A stretch of DNA of 64,000 bases from Clostridium fungisolvens (GCF_014193895.1 NZ_BLZR01000001.1:2976001-3040000), one strand, 5' to 3'; shown: positions 34,171 to 43,375, counted from the first letter of the stretch. Translations and numbers: made by a program. The notes: generated by a model not told the origin, from the letters alone.

Positions 34171-35850
34171 TTATATTTCTGTTATAACTGGTAAAATCGT
34201 AGGTTTTCTCTTCATCTTTCTGTAAATAAAACCATCTATTTCTCGTCTAATATTATTCTTTATCTCTGACCACTGCATTACATTGTTATCAAGGCATTTT
34301 TCTACACTTTCAGTTGCTATCTGCCTAATCTCTTTAATTAATTTCTCAGAGTCTCTAACATATACGAAACCTCTTGTAACTATGTCTGGTCCTGAAATTA
34401 TTGTTTTACTTTCTTTATCTATAACTACAACTACAGTTATGATTCCATCTTCACCTAGATTTTTTCTGTCACGAAGCACAACATTACCTACATCTCCGAC
34501 TCCAGATCCATCTATAAGAATTCTTCCAGCAATTACCTTGCCAGCCTTTTGAGCCTTCTTTCTAGATACCTCTAAAACATCTCCTATCTCTAATAAGAAT
34601 ATGTTTGATTTATCCATTCCAATGCTTTCTGCAATTTCACCATGTCTTTTTAAATGTCTATACTCACCATGTACAGGCATGAAGAACTTTGGCTTTAACA
34701 ACGTATGAACAAGCTTAATTTCCTCTTCACAAGCATGGCCTGAAACGTGTATATCCTCTATTGCCTTATAAACTACATTAGCACCCTTTTTTGTTAAATC
34801 GTTTATAACATTAGAAACAGGCTTTTGGTTTCCTGGTATAGGTGTTGCTGAGATAATAACCATATCTCCTTTTTCTATTTGAATGCTCTTATGAGTCCCA
34901 AGTGCTATTCTTGTTAATGCGGACATTGGTTCACCTTGGCTACCAGTAGTAATTATTGTAATTCTATCATTTGCATATTTTTTAATATCATTTAATTCTA
35001 TTAATACACCGTCAGGTATAGTCAAATATCCAAGATCCACAGCAACTTTACATATTTTCTCCATACTTCTTCCACTTAAAGCAATCTTCCTATTATGCTT
35101 TACAGAAGCATTAGCAATTTGCTGTATTCTATGAATATTTGATGCAAAGGTAGCAACTATTATTCTGCCATCTGCCTTTAGAAAAAGATTTTCTAAGGCC
35201 TCACCAACAGTTCTTTCAGACATTGTATATCCCTTACGAGTAGCATTAGTACTATCAGCCATTAGAAGCAGTACACCTTTTTTACCTAATTGTGCATATC
35301 TGTTTAGGTCTATAGTTTCACCATCAATTGGCGTAAAGTCAATCTTAAAATCACCAGTGTGAACAATAATACCTGCAGGTGTATGCAAAGCAATGGATAC
35401 ACTATCTGCTATACTGTGATTTGTTCTTATAAATTCAACCTTAAAATTGTTACCTATGTCTACAATATCTCCTGCTTTTATCAAATTTAAACTACAGTCG
35501 TTAAGAATCTTGTGTTCTTCTAACTTACTTTCAATTAACCCTAAAGTTAATTTTGTTCCATACACAGGAACGTTTAATTGTTTTAAAATATATGGTAAAG
35601 CTCCAATATGATCTTCATGTCCATGGGTTATAAAAAATCCTTTTACTTTATCCTTGTTCTTCTGCAAATAAGCTATGTCTGGAATTATAAGATCAATTCC
35701 AAGAAGTTCTTCATCAGGGAACGCCAATCCACAGTCTATTATTACTATCTCGTCTTCATATTCGAAAACAGTTAGATTTTTACCTATCTCTCCTAAACCA
35801 CCTAAAGGTATAACTTTTATTCTACTTCTGTTTTTAATTTTATTTGTCAT
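34171..35850 (-). CDS. rnj: Ribonuclease J
   Basis: 559 residues, the normal length. Metallo-beta-lactamase motif HGHEDHIGALPY (about 75-86), beta-CASP domain in the middle (NATRKGYTMSERTVG and HIHVSGHACEEE are its conserved stretches), and the C-terminal domain from about 450. The enzyme is a 5'-3' exo- and endoribonuclease for mRNA decay and rRNA maturation. The ATG follows AAGGAG. It stands alone with a leader of possible structure upstream. Confidence 0.95.
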   Translation of the reverse strand: MTNKIKNRSRIKVIPLGGLGEIGKNLTVFEYEDEIVIIDCGLAFPDEELLGIDLIIPDIAYLQKNKDKVKGFFITHGHEDHIGALPYILKQLNVPVYGTKLTLGLIESKLEEHKILNDCSLNLIKAGDIVDIGNNFKVEFIRTNHSIADSVSIALHTPAGIIVHTGDFKIDFTPIDGETIDLNRYAQLGKKGVLLLMADSTNATRKGYTMSERTVGEALENLFLKADGRIIVATFASNIHRIQQIANASVKHNRKIALSGRSMEKICKVAVDLGYLTIPDGVLIELNDIKKYANDRITIITTGSQGEPMSALTRIALGTHKSIQIEKGDMVIISATPIPGNQKPVSNVINDLTKKGANVVYKAIEDIHVSGHACEEEIKLVHTLLKPKFFMPVHGEYRHLKRHGEIAESIGMDKSNIFLLEIGDVLEVSRKKAQKAGKVIAGRILIDGSGVGDVGNVVLRDRKNLGEDGIITVVVVIDKESKTIISGPDIVTRGFVYVRDSEKLIKEIRQIATESVEKCLDNNVMQWSEIKNNIRREIDGFIYRKMKRKPTILPVITEI

Positions 35851-36755
35851 TTTTTCTCCTTACTTGTAACTAAGGGTATAGAGAATCGCTAGTACGCCTT
35901 TAATTAGTGATTATTTTGCGCATCTTTCCTTTCCAAATTAATCTTAAAGAAACTTTGGAAAGTAATAAACCCTCTTTTTTTATTCTTCAGCCTAGAAAAG
36001 ACTATCTTTTTCTTATAATAAAATATACTCTTCCTAATATTTATCCACATTATAATTTTCAAAAGAATAAAAAATAGAACTTAGTTACTACTAAATTTTT
36101 AATATCGTTATATTTTTTTGATCCCGATCATCAATGTTACCTATTAAAGTTTTTCATCTCTAAAGTTATTTTGTCTAAGGAATTTATATCTATGTATCAC
36201 TTCATATGTCTTCAAAATTTTAAAATTTCGGCTTAAAAACAGTAGAATTTTAAAAATGTTTTTTCCATGGAAGTGATGCAACTTTAATAATTTCGCAAAG
36301 ATTGAAAATAAACTCAAATTATCCGCACGTTAAAGTTTCTTGTATAAATATTTTTTGCATTTATAAAAAAACTTGAATAAATATAAATCTAGAATAAATT
36401 TTAATTAACTTATATTCATTCATCTTCTTTTATAAACATCTATTTATTATATTTCCCTTTTTTTATTAAAAATATCTGGTTTTTCTAAAATCGTTCTCAA
36501 TGTGATATTATCACGAGTATCATCATTCAGTCAAATTTTATTAATTTTATTCCTATAAATTTAAAGAAAATTCTAATTTATAGGTATTAATGTTCTTTTA
36601 AAATTGAATAATACGGTTCAAAAAGTAATAGTAAACTTTTTATATAACATAATTATTTCTTAGGATTAATTGGTTTTTAATGGTATAATTACAAGTAATT
36701 AAGTCAGAGTAATATAAGTATTTAAAAAGTACTACACAGGAGGAATGAAAATATC
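35851..36755. other. Gene-free stretch of about 900 bp
   Basis: Left part is the RNase J upstream region, with a hairpin at about 35930-35965 (CTTTCCAAA / TTTGGAAAG) next to TTTTGCGCATCTTTCC, a string that resembles the flank of the terminator at 43.4 kb. A perfect 13-base dyad GTGATATTATCAC lies near 36501-36513. No reading frame of note; the right end holds the promoter region of the small membrane protein. Confidence 0.4.
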
Positions 36756-36983
36756 ATGAATAAGTGGATAATCATTACTTTAACAGCTACTGTGTTAGGC
36801 CTAATTTTAATGTTAGTTTCATTTATAGAAATACGGAAAATATCAAAAAAATTAGATCAAATGGATGAAACAGAAATTGTTCCTGAAAATATAATGTTAA
36901 GCCTTATTAAAAATCAAAGAATAGAAGTATTAGGAATATCAATAACTGCAATATCAGGGATCATTCGTGTGTTTTTAAGATAA
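36756..36983 (+). CDS. Small membrane protein
   Basis: 75 residues with one clear transmembrane helix at about 4-25 (WIIITLTATVLGLILMLVSF), a charged linker (RKISKKLDQMDETE) and a second, weaker hydrophobic segment at the C-terminus. AGGAGG lies 12 bases before the ATG. No family recognised. It may be cotranscribed with the GNAT gene 100 bp downstream. Confidence 0.6.
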   Translation: MNKWIIITLTATVLGLILMLVSFIEIRKISKKLDQMDETEIVPENIMLSLIKNQRIEVLGISITAISGIIRVFLR

Positions 36984-37084
36984 TGTTAATATAAACATAA
37001 TTATAGTTCGCAGTAGTAAAAAATGATGAAGTAATAAAAGATACTATTTAATTCATAAAATAATTAATAGAGAAGAGGTGCATT

Positions 37085-37855
37085 ATGATAAAAATTGATG
37101 ATTCCAACAGGCATTATTTAAAGAAACTTTGTTCCTGCAGGAAAGATGATATTATGCTGTTATGGTTTCTTGAAGGCAATCCCTACTGTGATGCATGGGT
37201 GGACGATGTAGTACATCCAGAAGAAGCTGTTATTATTGCAGCAGATTTTTGCTACCTTCTGGGTGAGGTAAAACACCTTGATGAAATTGAACAGACATTA
37301 GAGGAGAATGCTCGATATAAGATTATTATTCCATGTGGACTGCAGTGGGTTAAATATTTGAATGAACACCTATCCGATAAAGTTCGCTGCTACAAGAGGT
37401 ATGCAATAAAGCATGAGCCCAATGTTTTTGATAAGAATAATTTAAAACAATTAATTAAGAAAGTTAATCCAGTATATGAAATTAAGCAAATTGATGATGT
37501 TATATACAAGGAAGTTCTAAGTATAGATTGGGCTGCTGATGGATGCTGTTTTTTTAGGTCATATGAGGATTTCAAGAAAAATGGTCTGGGGTATGTTATA
37601 TACAAGGATAGACAACTTGTTTGCATTGCATCCTCGTATATTACATACAAAAGTACCATTGGAATAACGATAGGAACCTTGGAAGAACATAGAAGAATGG
37701 GACTTGCTGCAGCCTGTGCTGCTAGCTTAATTTTGACTTGTCTTGAGAGAGGTATTTACCCTGAATGGGAGGCAGCAAATATGAATTCAGTAAATTTGTC
37801 GGAAAAATTGGGTTACCATTTTGATAAGGAATTTGAAGTCTATTCGCTTTTATAA
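37085..37855 (+). CDS. GNAT family N-acetyltransferase
   Basis: 256 residues. The N-terminal half (about 1-125) is an accessory domain found in the GNAT_acetyltran/ZapA-type group; the C-terminal half has the acetyl-CoA motif GTLEEHRRMGLAAACAASLI (about 195-214) and a closing EAANMNSVNLSEKLGYHF. It transfers an acetyl group from acetyl-CoA to an unknown amine. AGAAGAGGTG precedes the ATG. C-terminal assignment is firm. Confidence 0.85.
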   Translation: MIKIDDSNRHYLKKLCSCRKDDIMLLWFLEGNPYCDAWVDDVVHPEEAVIIAADFCYLLGEVKHLDEIEQTLEENARYKIIIPCGLQWVKYLNEHLSDKVRCYKRYAIKHEPNVFDKNNLKQLIKKVNPVYEIKQIDDVIYKEVLSIDWAADGCCFFRSYEDFKKNGLGYVIYKDRQLVCIASSYITYKSTIGITIGTLEEHRRMGLAAACAASLILTCLERGIYPEWEAANMNSVNLSEKLGYHFDKEFEVYSLL

Positions 37856-37917
37856 AAAGAATTAAGTATAAAGTTAAAATAATATATTATTAATTCGTAA
37901 TTTTCTAATAAGACGAC

Positions 37918-37986
37918 ATAACTCCTCTAGGTTCTAAGAGGCGAATTTGAAAATATAAATTTAATTATGAAGTGGTTCATCTATAT
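37918..37986. repeat. Family C hairpin with a family B end
   Basis: CCTCTAGGTTCTAAGAGG followed by TTTGAAAATATA, then ATGAAGTGGTTCATCTAT. The first part matches 54258-54306 and, reversed, 50331-50376; the tail is the family B end motif. The left half of the element seems lost. Confidence 0.6.
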
Positions 37987-38023
37987 ATATGATTAATTTC
38001 TCCCTCAATTCTTAAAATATAAA

Positions 38024-38050
38024 TTAAGGGAAGTCAAAAGCTCCCCTTAT
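38024..38050 (-). terminator. Probable terminator of the flavoprotein gene
   Basis: On the minus strand AAGGGGAG and TTCCCTT pair around GCTTTTGAC, followed by AATTTATATTTT. It lies 30 bp after the stop codon. Confidence 0.5.
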
Positions 38051-38079
38051 AATAATATAAAAATGCAACAAAGCTGATT

Positions 38080-39033
38080 TTATTTGTTAATCTCTATAGT
38101 TGGAAATTTCAATTCTTTATACTTAACAAACTTTTCTTTTACAGTTGCTAAGTTTTCTTCTGTATAGAATCCCCCTTGTGTGTGCATTATTTCCTTTAAA
38201 TGATGTTCCCTTCCTTCTACAGATGTACGATCACGACTTAATCCATCTTCTTGAATAACAAATTCCCATTTTCCTTCTTCTGTTTTTTCTAAATTTCCTC
38301 CAGCTCCACAAACCTGACATTCAACAGGAAAATGTAGTCCATCCCATTGTAGCTCTCCTAAAACTAATGCATTTGAATGGCAATGCGGACACCATCCCAT
38401 ACCTTCTTCACCAAGCCATCCTCTTTCTTCTACTGGTGTATTTAATGATTTCATGATATTTTGTCCCATCTCATGAGCTCTTTCAAGCATATCATCATGT
38501 AGTAAACATTGCTTTGGTGCTGGCACCCTTGTAGCTAAATACATATCCACTACCTTAAAATCATTTGTAAAACATGTTGCTTGCATACTTTCTAGTGCCA
38601 TTGACTGCCACGAACGTGTAGATCCCCCAACTGCAATAAGTCCAGCAACTCTGTCTCTATGTTCAATAGCTCCAATTGATTCTAAAAATGCTGATTCATA
38701 GGCTAAATTCCTATGCATAAACTTTGAGAATGTAGCTGTTGGCATTAAATCATATGTCGGTGCTGAAACAATAATTGCATCTACATTTAGCATAATCTTC
38801 ATGATTTCTTCTTTATCATCCTTTTTGCTTAATGTACATCCAACATTTTTACCACTACTCATGCCATGTGTACAAGCTGTACAGCCTGAGCACTCAATAA
38901 TATTATAATTTCTTAAATTAATCATTTTAACATCTGCACCTTGCTCTTGACATGCAAGTAGCGCTTCCTTTAATAGGATTTCTGAGTTTGAATCCTTTCT
39001 TCCTGCTGTAATGCCTAACACTGTAAAAGCCAT
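38080..39033 (-). CDS. Flavodoxin-like NAD(P)H-dependent oxidoreductase with C-terminal zinc ribbon
   Basis: 317 residues. An FMN-reductase fold (about 1-190: GITAGRKDSNSEILLKEALL, then IVSAPTYDLMPTATF) has a cysteine cluster CSGCTACTHG...C near residue 50-66 as in iron-sulfur flavoproteins. After it come CPHCHSNAL and CQVCGAGG (about 217-245), a zinc-ribbon pair. It probably binds FMN and moves electrons in the cytoplasm. It is divergent from a PucR-type regulator, which likely controls it; a palindrome lies between them. Confidence 0.8.
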   Translation of the reverse strand: MAFTVLGITAGRKDSNSEILLKEALLACQEQGADVKMINLRNYNIIECSGCTACTHGMSSGKNVGCTLSKKDDKEEIMKIMLNVDAIIVSAPTYDLMPTATFSKFMHRNLAYESAFLESIGAIEHRDRVAGLIAVGGSTRSWQSMALESMQATCFTNDFKVVDMYLATRVPAPKQCLLHDDMLERAHEMGQNIMKSLNTPVEERGWLGEEGMGWCPHCHSNALVLGELQWDGLHFPVECQVCGAGGNLEKTEEGKWEFVIQEDGLSRDRTSVEGREHHLKEIMHTQGGFYTEENLATVKEKFVKYKELKFPTIEINK

Positions 39034-39120
39034 AGTATACTCTCCTCTTAAATTAACCTTATATTGATTTAGAACTGATTTTTAATCATCAGTTTTTCAC
39101 TATATTAATGTAACTAAAGA

Positions 39121-39213
39121 GTTCCTGTATCGAAACTTAATTTATACTTGTTCGAAAATCTCGGCTTCTGGGGATTTTCGGGCATGTATAAATTAATAGT
39201 TGAGTTAGGAAAT
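39121..39213. repeat. Palindromic element, family A, copy 2
   Basis: About 93 bp, roughly 90 percent identical to 15119-15214. The inner stem reads CGAAAATC / GATTTTCG where copy 1 has CGATAATC / GATTATCG, a T-to-A change matched by an A-to-T change on the other arm. The outer ends (TTCCT/AGGAA) are a little eroded. Confidence 0.85.
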
Positions 39214-39235
39214 CTTCATTAAAAAATTCATATTT

Positions 39236-39274
39236 TCAAAGCCTCCTCTCAAAAAACAGAGGGGCTTTAAAAAT
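39236..39274. repeat. Hairpin resembling family C
   Basis: TTTTCAAAGCCTCCTCT and AGAGGGGCTTTAAAAAT pair around CAAAAAAC. The outer bases match the family C elements at 37.9 and 54.3 kb, but the GGTTCT loop is missing. It sits between the family A element and the PucR operator. Confidence 0.5.
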
Positions 39275-39305
39275 ATGTTTAAAGTGTAGGTAAAAGAATG
39301 ATAAT

Positions 39306-39332
39306 TAAGACAAAACAAATAATTTTGTCTTA
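39306..39332. promoter_or_regulatory. Candidate operator between flavoprotein and PucR genes
   Basis: TAAGACAAAA and TTTTGTCTTA, a perfect 10-bp dyad with a 7-base centre. A TATAAT follows 20 bases to the right. Position between divergent genes suggests a binding site of the PucR-type regulator. Confidence 0.5.
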
Positions 39333-39466
39333 CACATTTAAATGATTTGTTATAATATTAACATGTTGAAAGTTGTGATTCATCGAAAATAAGTCTTAAA
39401 TTAAGGCTAATAACTCGATAGTATTTAGACACTTTTTTAATCACCCTATAAAACAAGGAGATATTT

Positions 39467-40720
39467 ATGAAAAAAGAAGTGGATTCATATAAGAAAAAAT
39501 ATGAACTTTACCATAGCCTATTTGCTGAAAGCAGCGTAGATGCAATACTTAGCAAGGCTGAAAACTTTTTAGGTAATCCTATTTTCATATTAGATACTAG
39601 TTATCGCATTATTACACGGTCAAATCTCGCAAAAGATGAAAACTCAAGTATCGAATCTAGAAATGGGGAAAATTATCTTTTATCAGGTACTATTGACTTA
39701 ATGAAAAAGAACAAATGCATAGATACAATCTATAAAACAAACAATTCTTTTTTTCATAGAGCTGATGAAAACTTAATATTTTGCTCCATTAGAGTTAATG
39801 ACATATCAATTGCATATATAAGCATTTTGCAAAGCAATCGAAATTTTCAAGAAGAAGATTTAGAGCTTACAAATATTTTATCCAATGTACTTTCTATCCA
39901 AATTCAGAAAGAACATCTTTTCATAAGTGATTCAGGCTTGGATGAAGAATATTACCTAATGGATTTATTAACAAATAAAATAGATAATCTCGATCATGTG
40001 GAAGAACGTCTACTACATAGTAACTTTAATTTAAACAAAAACCTACTTATAATTACAGTCCCCTTTAAACAAAAGTATGAAGACTATAGACATAACTTCG
40101 GATTAAGACAGCTAATTAATGGTTTCAAAAACATACTTGGAAATTGTATTTCTACATACTATAAAGATAAAATTATCTTCCTAATAAGTAGTGATTTAGA
40201 ACAAGTGATTTGTAATAATACAAGAGAAACTCTTTTAGAATTTTTAAAGTTAAATGGTTTAAACTGCGGCATAAGCATTGTTTTTGATGACTTATTGTTT
40301 ATAAAAGACTTTTACAGCCAGTCTACATACGCCTTAGAGCTATCATCAGCTATGAAAGTAGACAAGCGTATTAATTATTTTGAAGAATATGTTGAATATT
40401 ACTTGTTCTTTATTGCTTCAAAACAATCTAATGATTTACAAAACATAAATTTGCAAACTTTAATTCATCCTTGGATTAAGAAACTTACTAAATTTGATGT
40501 TCAAAATAACACTGAGTTACTTAATACTCTAAAAGTTTATTTAGAAAGTAATAGAAATGCTAATGAGGCTTCAAACAGATTAAACATCCATAGAAGCACC
40601 TTCTTCTATCGCTTCAATAAGATACAGAACATACTTGATATTTCATTAGATTCCAATAACAACTTATTTAAATTAGAACTATCTTTTAAAATTGCAAATT
40701 ATATTAGATTTATGAATTAA
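39467..40720 (+). CDS. PucR/CdaR-type transcriptional regulator
   Basis: 417 residues. An N-terminal GAF-like sensor region (about 20-150), a central GGDEF-like degenerate domain, and a C-terminal PucR helix-turn-helix: NEASNRLNIHRSTFFYRFNKI (one residue split after the first N) at about 372-392, followed by the typical short tail. PucR-family proteins activate catabolic or redox genes in response to small molecules. It is divergent from the flavoprotein gene. ACAAGGAGA precedes the ATG. Confidence 0.82.
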   Translation: MKKEVDSYKKKYELYHSLFAESSVDAILSKAENFLGNPIFILDTSYRIITRSNLAKDENSSIESRNGENYLLSGTIDLMKKNKCIDTIYKTNNSFFHRADENLIFCSIRVNDISIAYISILQSNRNFQEEDLELTNILSNVLSIQIQKEHLFISDSGLDEEYYLMDLLTNKIDNLDHVEERLLHSNFNLNKNLLIITVPFKQKYEDYRHNFGLRQLINGFKNILGNCISTYYKDKIIFLISSDLEQVICNNTRETLLEFLKLNGLNCGISIVFDDLLFIKDFYSQSTYALELSSAMKVDKRINYFEEYVEYYLFFIASKQSNDLQNINLQTLIHPWIKKLTKFDVQNNTELLNTLKVYLESNRNANEASNRLNIHRSTFFYRFNKIQNILDISLDSNNNLFKLELSFKIANYIRFMN

Positions 40721-40866
40721 AAATATATAATACGTTCCAAATTGATAATTAAGGAAAATCATAAGAATATTTACACTTTATCGTTGATTTAGTATACTTC
40801 ATACAAAGACATAATTAATTTGAGATTATAGACTTTTATTAATTAATAATGTTAGGAGTTGGTTTT

Positions 40867-40914
40867 ATGAAAAATTTTACAAATGTTAATTCTATCAGGT
40901 GGCTTACTACCTAA
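40867..40914 (+). CDS. Leader peptide of 15 residues upstream of a GNAT gene
   Basis: ATG with TTAGGAG at good distance encodes MKNFTNVNSIRWLTT and stops. Inside its last codons is AGGTGG (40897-40902). CCACCT at 40936-40941 can pair either with that or with AGGTGG at 40972-40977, the ribosome binding site of the next gene. This arrangement is that of translational or transcriptional attenuation by a leader peptide. Expression is not proven; the peptide has no known relative. Confidence 0.5.
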   Translation: MKNFTNVNSIRWLTT

Positions 40915-40934
40915 ATTAAATTTATAGGTATTAC

Positions 40935-40978
40935 TCCACCTTTAGTTCTATCAAGTTATTTTAATATTGAAAGGTGGA
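40935..40978 (+). promoter_or_regulatory. Hairpin sequestering the GNAT ribosome binding site
   Basis: TCCACCTTT (40935-40943) is the exact complement of AAAGGTGGA (40970-40978), which contains the Shine-Dalgarno of the GNAT gene. A competing 6-bp pairing with the end of the leader peptide frame would free it. Confidence 0.5.
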
Positions 40979-40985
40979 AAATAAA

Positions 40986-41507
40986 GTGAATATAAAAAAC
41001 ATAGAAACAACAAGATTAATATTAATCCCAATAACATTGGAAGTAACTAAATCTTTAATCAGTGGAGGCAGTAAAGAAGTTGAAAAACTTGGAATTAAAA
41101 TAGATGAAAACTGGCCTACTGATGATACTAAGGACATATTGCCTATTATATATGAAACATTAGAAAAGGCTAAAATACCAAGTGGTTTTGAGGCTTGGAT
41201 GATTGTAAAAAAAGACAATATGCAGGTGATTGGAGACATAGGTTTTCATGGAAAGCCTGATGAAAAAGGTGAAGTTGAAGTTGGCTATGGATTAGTAGAA
41301 AATGAAAGAGGAAATGGTATTGGTTTTGAATCATTAAAGGCTATTATAGATTGGGCAATTTCTCAAAAGAGTGTCAAAGTTATTAAAGCAGAGTGTTTGA
41401 TTGATAACAAGGCTTCTTCCCGGATATTAGAAAAGGTTGGAATGAAAGAAATTAATCGGGACCAGAATTTAATTTACTGGGAACTTATTAAACCAGTTTG
41501 CAAGTAA
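40986..41507 (+). CDS. RimJ/RimL-type GNAT N-acetyltransferase
   Basis: 173 residues from the GTG at 40986, 8 bases after AAAGGTGG; an in-frame GTG four codons earlier overlaps that site and is less likely. The protein starts IKNIETTRLILIPIT, the classical RimJ-like beginning, and has VEVGYGLVENERGNGIGFE (acetyl-CoA site, about 85-103) and ASSRILEKVGMKEI. The target may be a ribosomal protein, an antibiotic or another amine. The upstream leader peptide hints at ribosome-sensed control. Confidence 0.88.
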   Translation: MNIKNIETTRLILIPITLEVTKSLISGGSKEVEKLGIKIDENWPTDDTKDILPIIYETLEKAKIPSGFEAWMIVKKDNMQVIGDIGFHGKPDEKGEVEVGYGLVENERGNGIGFESLKAIIDWAISQKSVKVIKAECLIDNKASSRILEKVGMKEINRDQNLIYWELIKPVCK

Positions 41508-41512
41508 TATTG

Positions 41513-41582
41513 AGAATTATAGGTGTTCAATCCCACCTATAATTTTTTATGGTATATTTCAATACCATATTCAAACATACCC
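41513..41582 (+). terminator. Terminator plus second hairpin, module D copy 1
   Basis: AATTATAGGTG / CACCTATAATT with TTTTTT, then ATGGTAT / ATACCAT. The same two-hairpin module, with AATTATAGGTT stems, recurs at 46207-46276 after another + strand gene. Confidence 0.7.
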
Positions 41583-41616
41583 TATTATATAAATAAAACA
41601 AAAAACTTTTATATTA

Positions 41617-41666
41617 GTAAAAAGTCCCTTATAAAATGCAACTTACTCTGTATCTTATAAGGGATT
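41617..41666 (-). terminator. Terminator of the metal-efflux operon
   Basis: On the minus strand ATCCCTTATAA and TTATAAGGGAC pair around 20 bases, followed by TTTTTAC. It lies 21 bp after the CDF gene. Confidence 0.75.
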
Positions 41667-41686
41667 TCATTATACTATCTATTAAA

Positions 41687-42565
41687 TTAATCATTTGGCT
41701 CTACATGAATCATTGCCTCACTAATATTAAAATCATTTTTTAAATTTCTTTCTATTTCTTCAGTAATTACATGAGCCTGAACTACATTTAAATCCGCATT
41801 AACACCTACAGTAGCATCTATAAGAATATTATTACCAACTGCACGAGCTCGTATCACTTTTACTTTTTCAACTCCAGACACTAATTTTATGTTCTCAGTA
41901 ATATTATCCAGCTCTTCTTTACTAAAGCCATCAGTAAGATTATGAGAAGATTCTCTAAATATATCCCACCCAGTTTTAATGATTAATATGCCAACTACAA
42001 CTGCAGCAAGTGGGTCAATCCATGGCAATCCAAACTGGGAGGCTATGATACCAATTGCTGTTCCAATACTAACCCAGGCATCAGAAAGATTGTCCTTAGC
42101 TGCAGCCATAAGACCGGCACTGTTTATCTTCACTGCAATTTTCTTATTATATCTATACACAACATATATGATCCCAGCACATAAAACAGCAACTGCAGCT
42201 GATATCAAATCTGGTGCCTTAGCTTTAAAATGAATAATCGACTGAACTGCATTATAAAGTACATTTAGTCCCACTGCTATCATAATCAAGGAAGCAACAA
42301 GCGAGGCTATGGTTTCTGCCCTGAAATGTCCATAAGGGTGATCTTCATCTGCTGGTATTCTTGATATTTTAAGTCCTATTAGCACAGCAACAGAAGCTAT
42401 TATATCAGTTGTATTATTAATTCCATCTGCAGATAGTGCTTCTGACCCTGATATATAACCAATTCCTACTTTAATTAAAGATAGTGCAATATATGCAAGA
42501 ATACTTACTCTAGCTCCTCGCTCGGCTAGTTTTAGATTGTTAAATCTTTCATCCATTAACTTCAC
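41687..42565 (-). CDS. Cation diffusion facilitator (CDF) efflux transporter
   Basis: 292 residues: six membrane helices (about 15-205) and a cytoplasmic metal-binding domain. Metal-site residues are visible in SADGINNTTDI (D in helix 2) and DEDHPYGHFRAETI; helix 5 has DNLSDAWVSIG. Members export Mn, Zn, Co or Fe against protons. It is 20 bp after the TMEM165/GDT1 gene, and the operon starts with a manganese riboswitch, so manganese is the likely substrate. Confidence 0.92.
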   Translation of the reverse strand: MKLMDERFNNLKLAERGARVSILAYIALSLIKVGIGYISGSEALSADGINNTTDIIASVAVLIGLKISRIPADEDHPYGHFRAETIASLVASLIMIAVGLNVLYNAVQSIIHFKAKAPDLISAAVAVLCAGIIYVVYRYNKKIAVKINSAGLMAAAKDNLSDAWVSIGTAIGIIASQFGLPWIDPLAAVVVGILIIKTGWDIFRESSHNLTDGFSKEELDNITENIKLVSGVEKVKVIRARAVGNNILIDATVGVNADLNVVQAHVITEEIERNLKNDFNISEAMIHVEPND

Positions 42566-42585
42566 TCCTTGACTAATAATAAATT

Positions 42586-43293
42586 TTATTCATTTACAAC
42601 TTCAGACTCTTCAATCTTTATAACTTTTCTCTCACACACCTGTCCAAAATATGCAAATTTTACTCCAAATAAATATATAAGTACTCCTAGTATTCCTAAA
42701 AATAAAGAAATATATAAAGGTGTTAATAATGAATTTGATACAGAATTATACAAAGTTAATGTTCCAAAAAACATAAATACAATTCCTGCCACCCATTTTA
42801 TATATACTTCTGGTATATGTCTGCACATCCATGCACCACCTAAAATACCTATTCCATCAGCTATAAGCATTCCTACTGTTGTTCCCATTAAGATGAATAA
42901 AGGCTGGGTATTTTCAGCAGCGATAGTTATAGTCATAAGCTGAGTTTTATCTCCCATCTCAGCTAAAAAGAATGCTATTGCAACTGTAACTATTGGCCCA
43001 AATTTTACTTTCTTATTTTCTTCATCCTCTAATTTATCCCCACGTATAGTCCAAAGACCAAAAACTAAAAAAGAAACTGCAGCTACTATTTTAACCACAT
43101 TCATTGGTATCATAGTACTCAAATAACTTCCAACCGCAACTGCTAAAGCATGATTAAGAATAGTAGCTACTAAAACTCCCAAAAGTACTTGTTTCGCTTT
43201 ATACTTGCTTGCCATAGCCATTGCTAAAAGCTGAGTCTTATCTCCCATTTCAGCAACTACTACTAGAAGTAAAGCTTTAATAAATGATGCCAT
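42586..43293 (-). CDS. TMEM165/GDT1 (UPF0016) family manganese exporter
   Basis: 235 residues, two repeats of three helices, each with the signature EMGDKTQL (about residues 15-22 and 111-118). Bacterial members export Mn and are often controlled by yybP-ykoY riboswitches, as here. It is the first gene of an operon with a CDF transporter; together they should lower cytosolic manganese. Confidence 0.93.
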   Translation of the reverse strand: MASFIKALLLVVVAEMGDKTQLLAMAMASKYKAKQVLLGVLVATILNHALAVAVGSYLSTMIPMNVVKIVAAVSFLVFGLWTIRGDKLEDEENKKVKFGPIVTVAIAFFLAEMGDKTQLMTITIAAENTQPLFILMGTTVGMLIADGIGILGGAWMCRHIPEVYIKWVAGIVFMFFGTLTLYNSVSNSLLTPLYISLFLGILGVLIYLFGVKFAYFGQVCERKVIKIEESEVVNE

Positions 43294-43375
43294 ATTTTAT
43301 CTCCCCTTAATTATTATGATAGATTTTTTTAAGATGACTAAATTTCCTATCCTTTCTTTACATAATTAATTAAAT

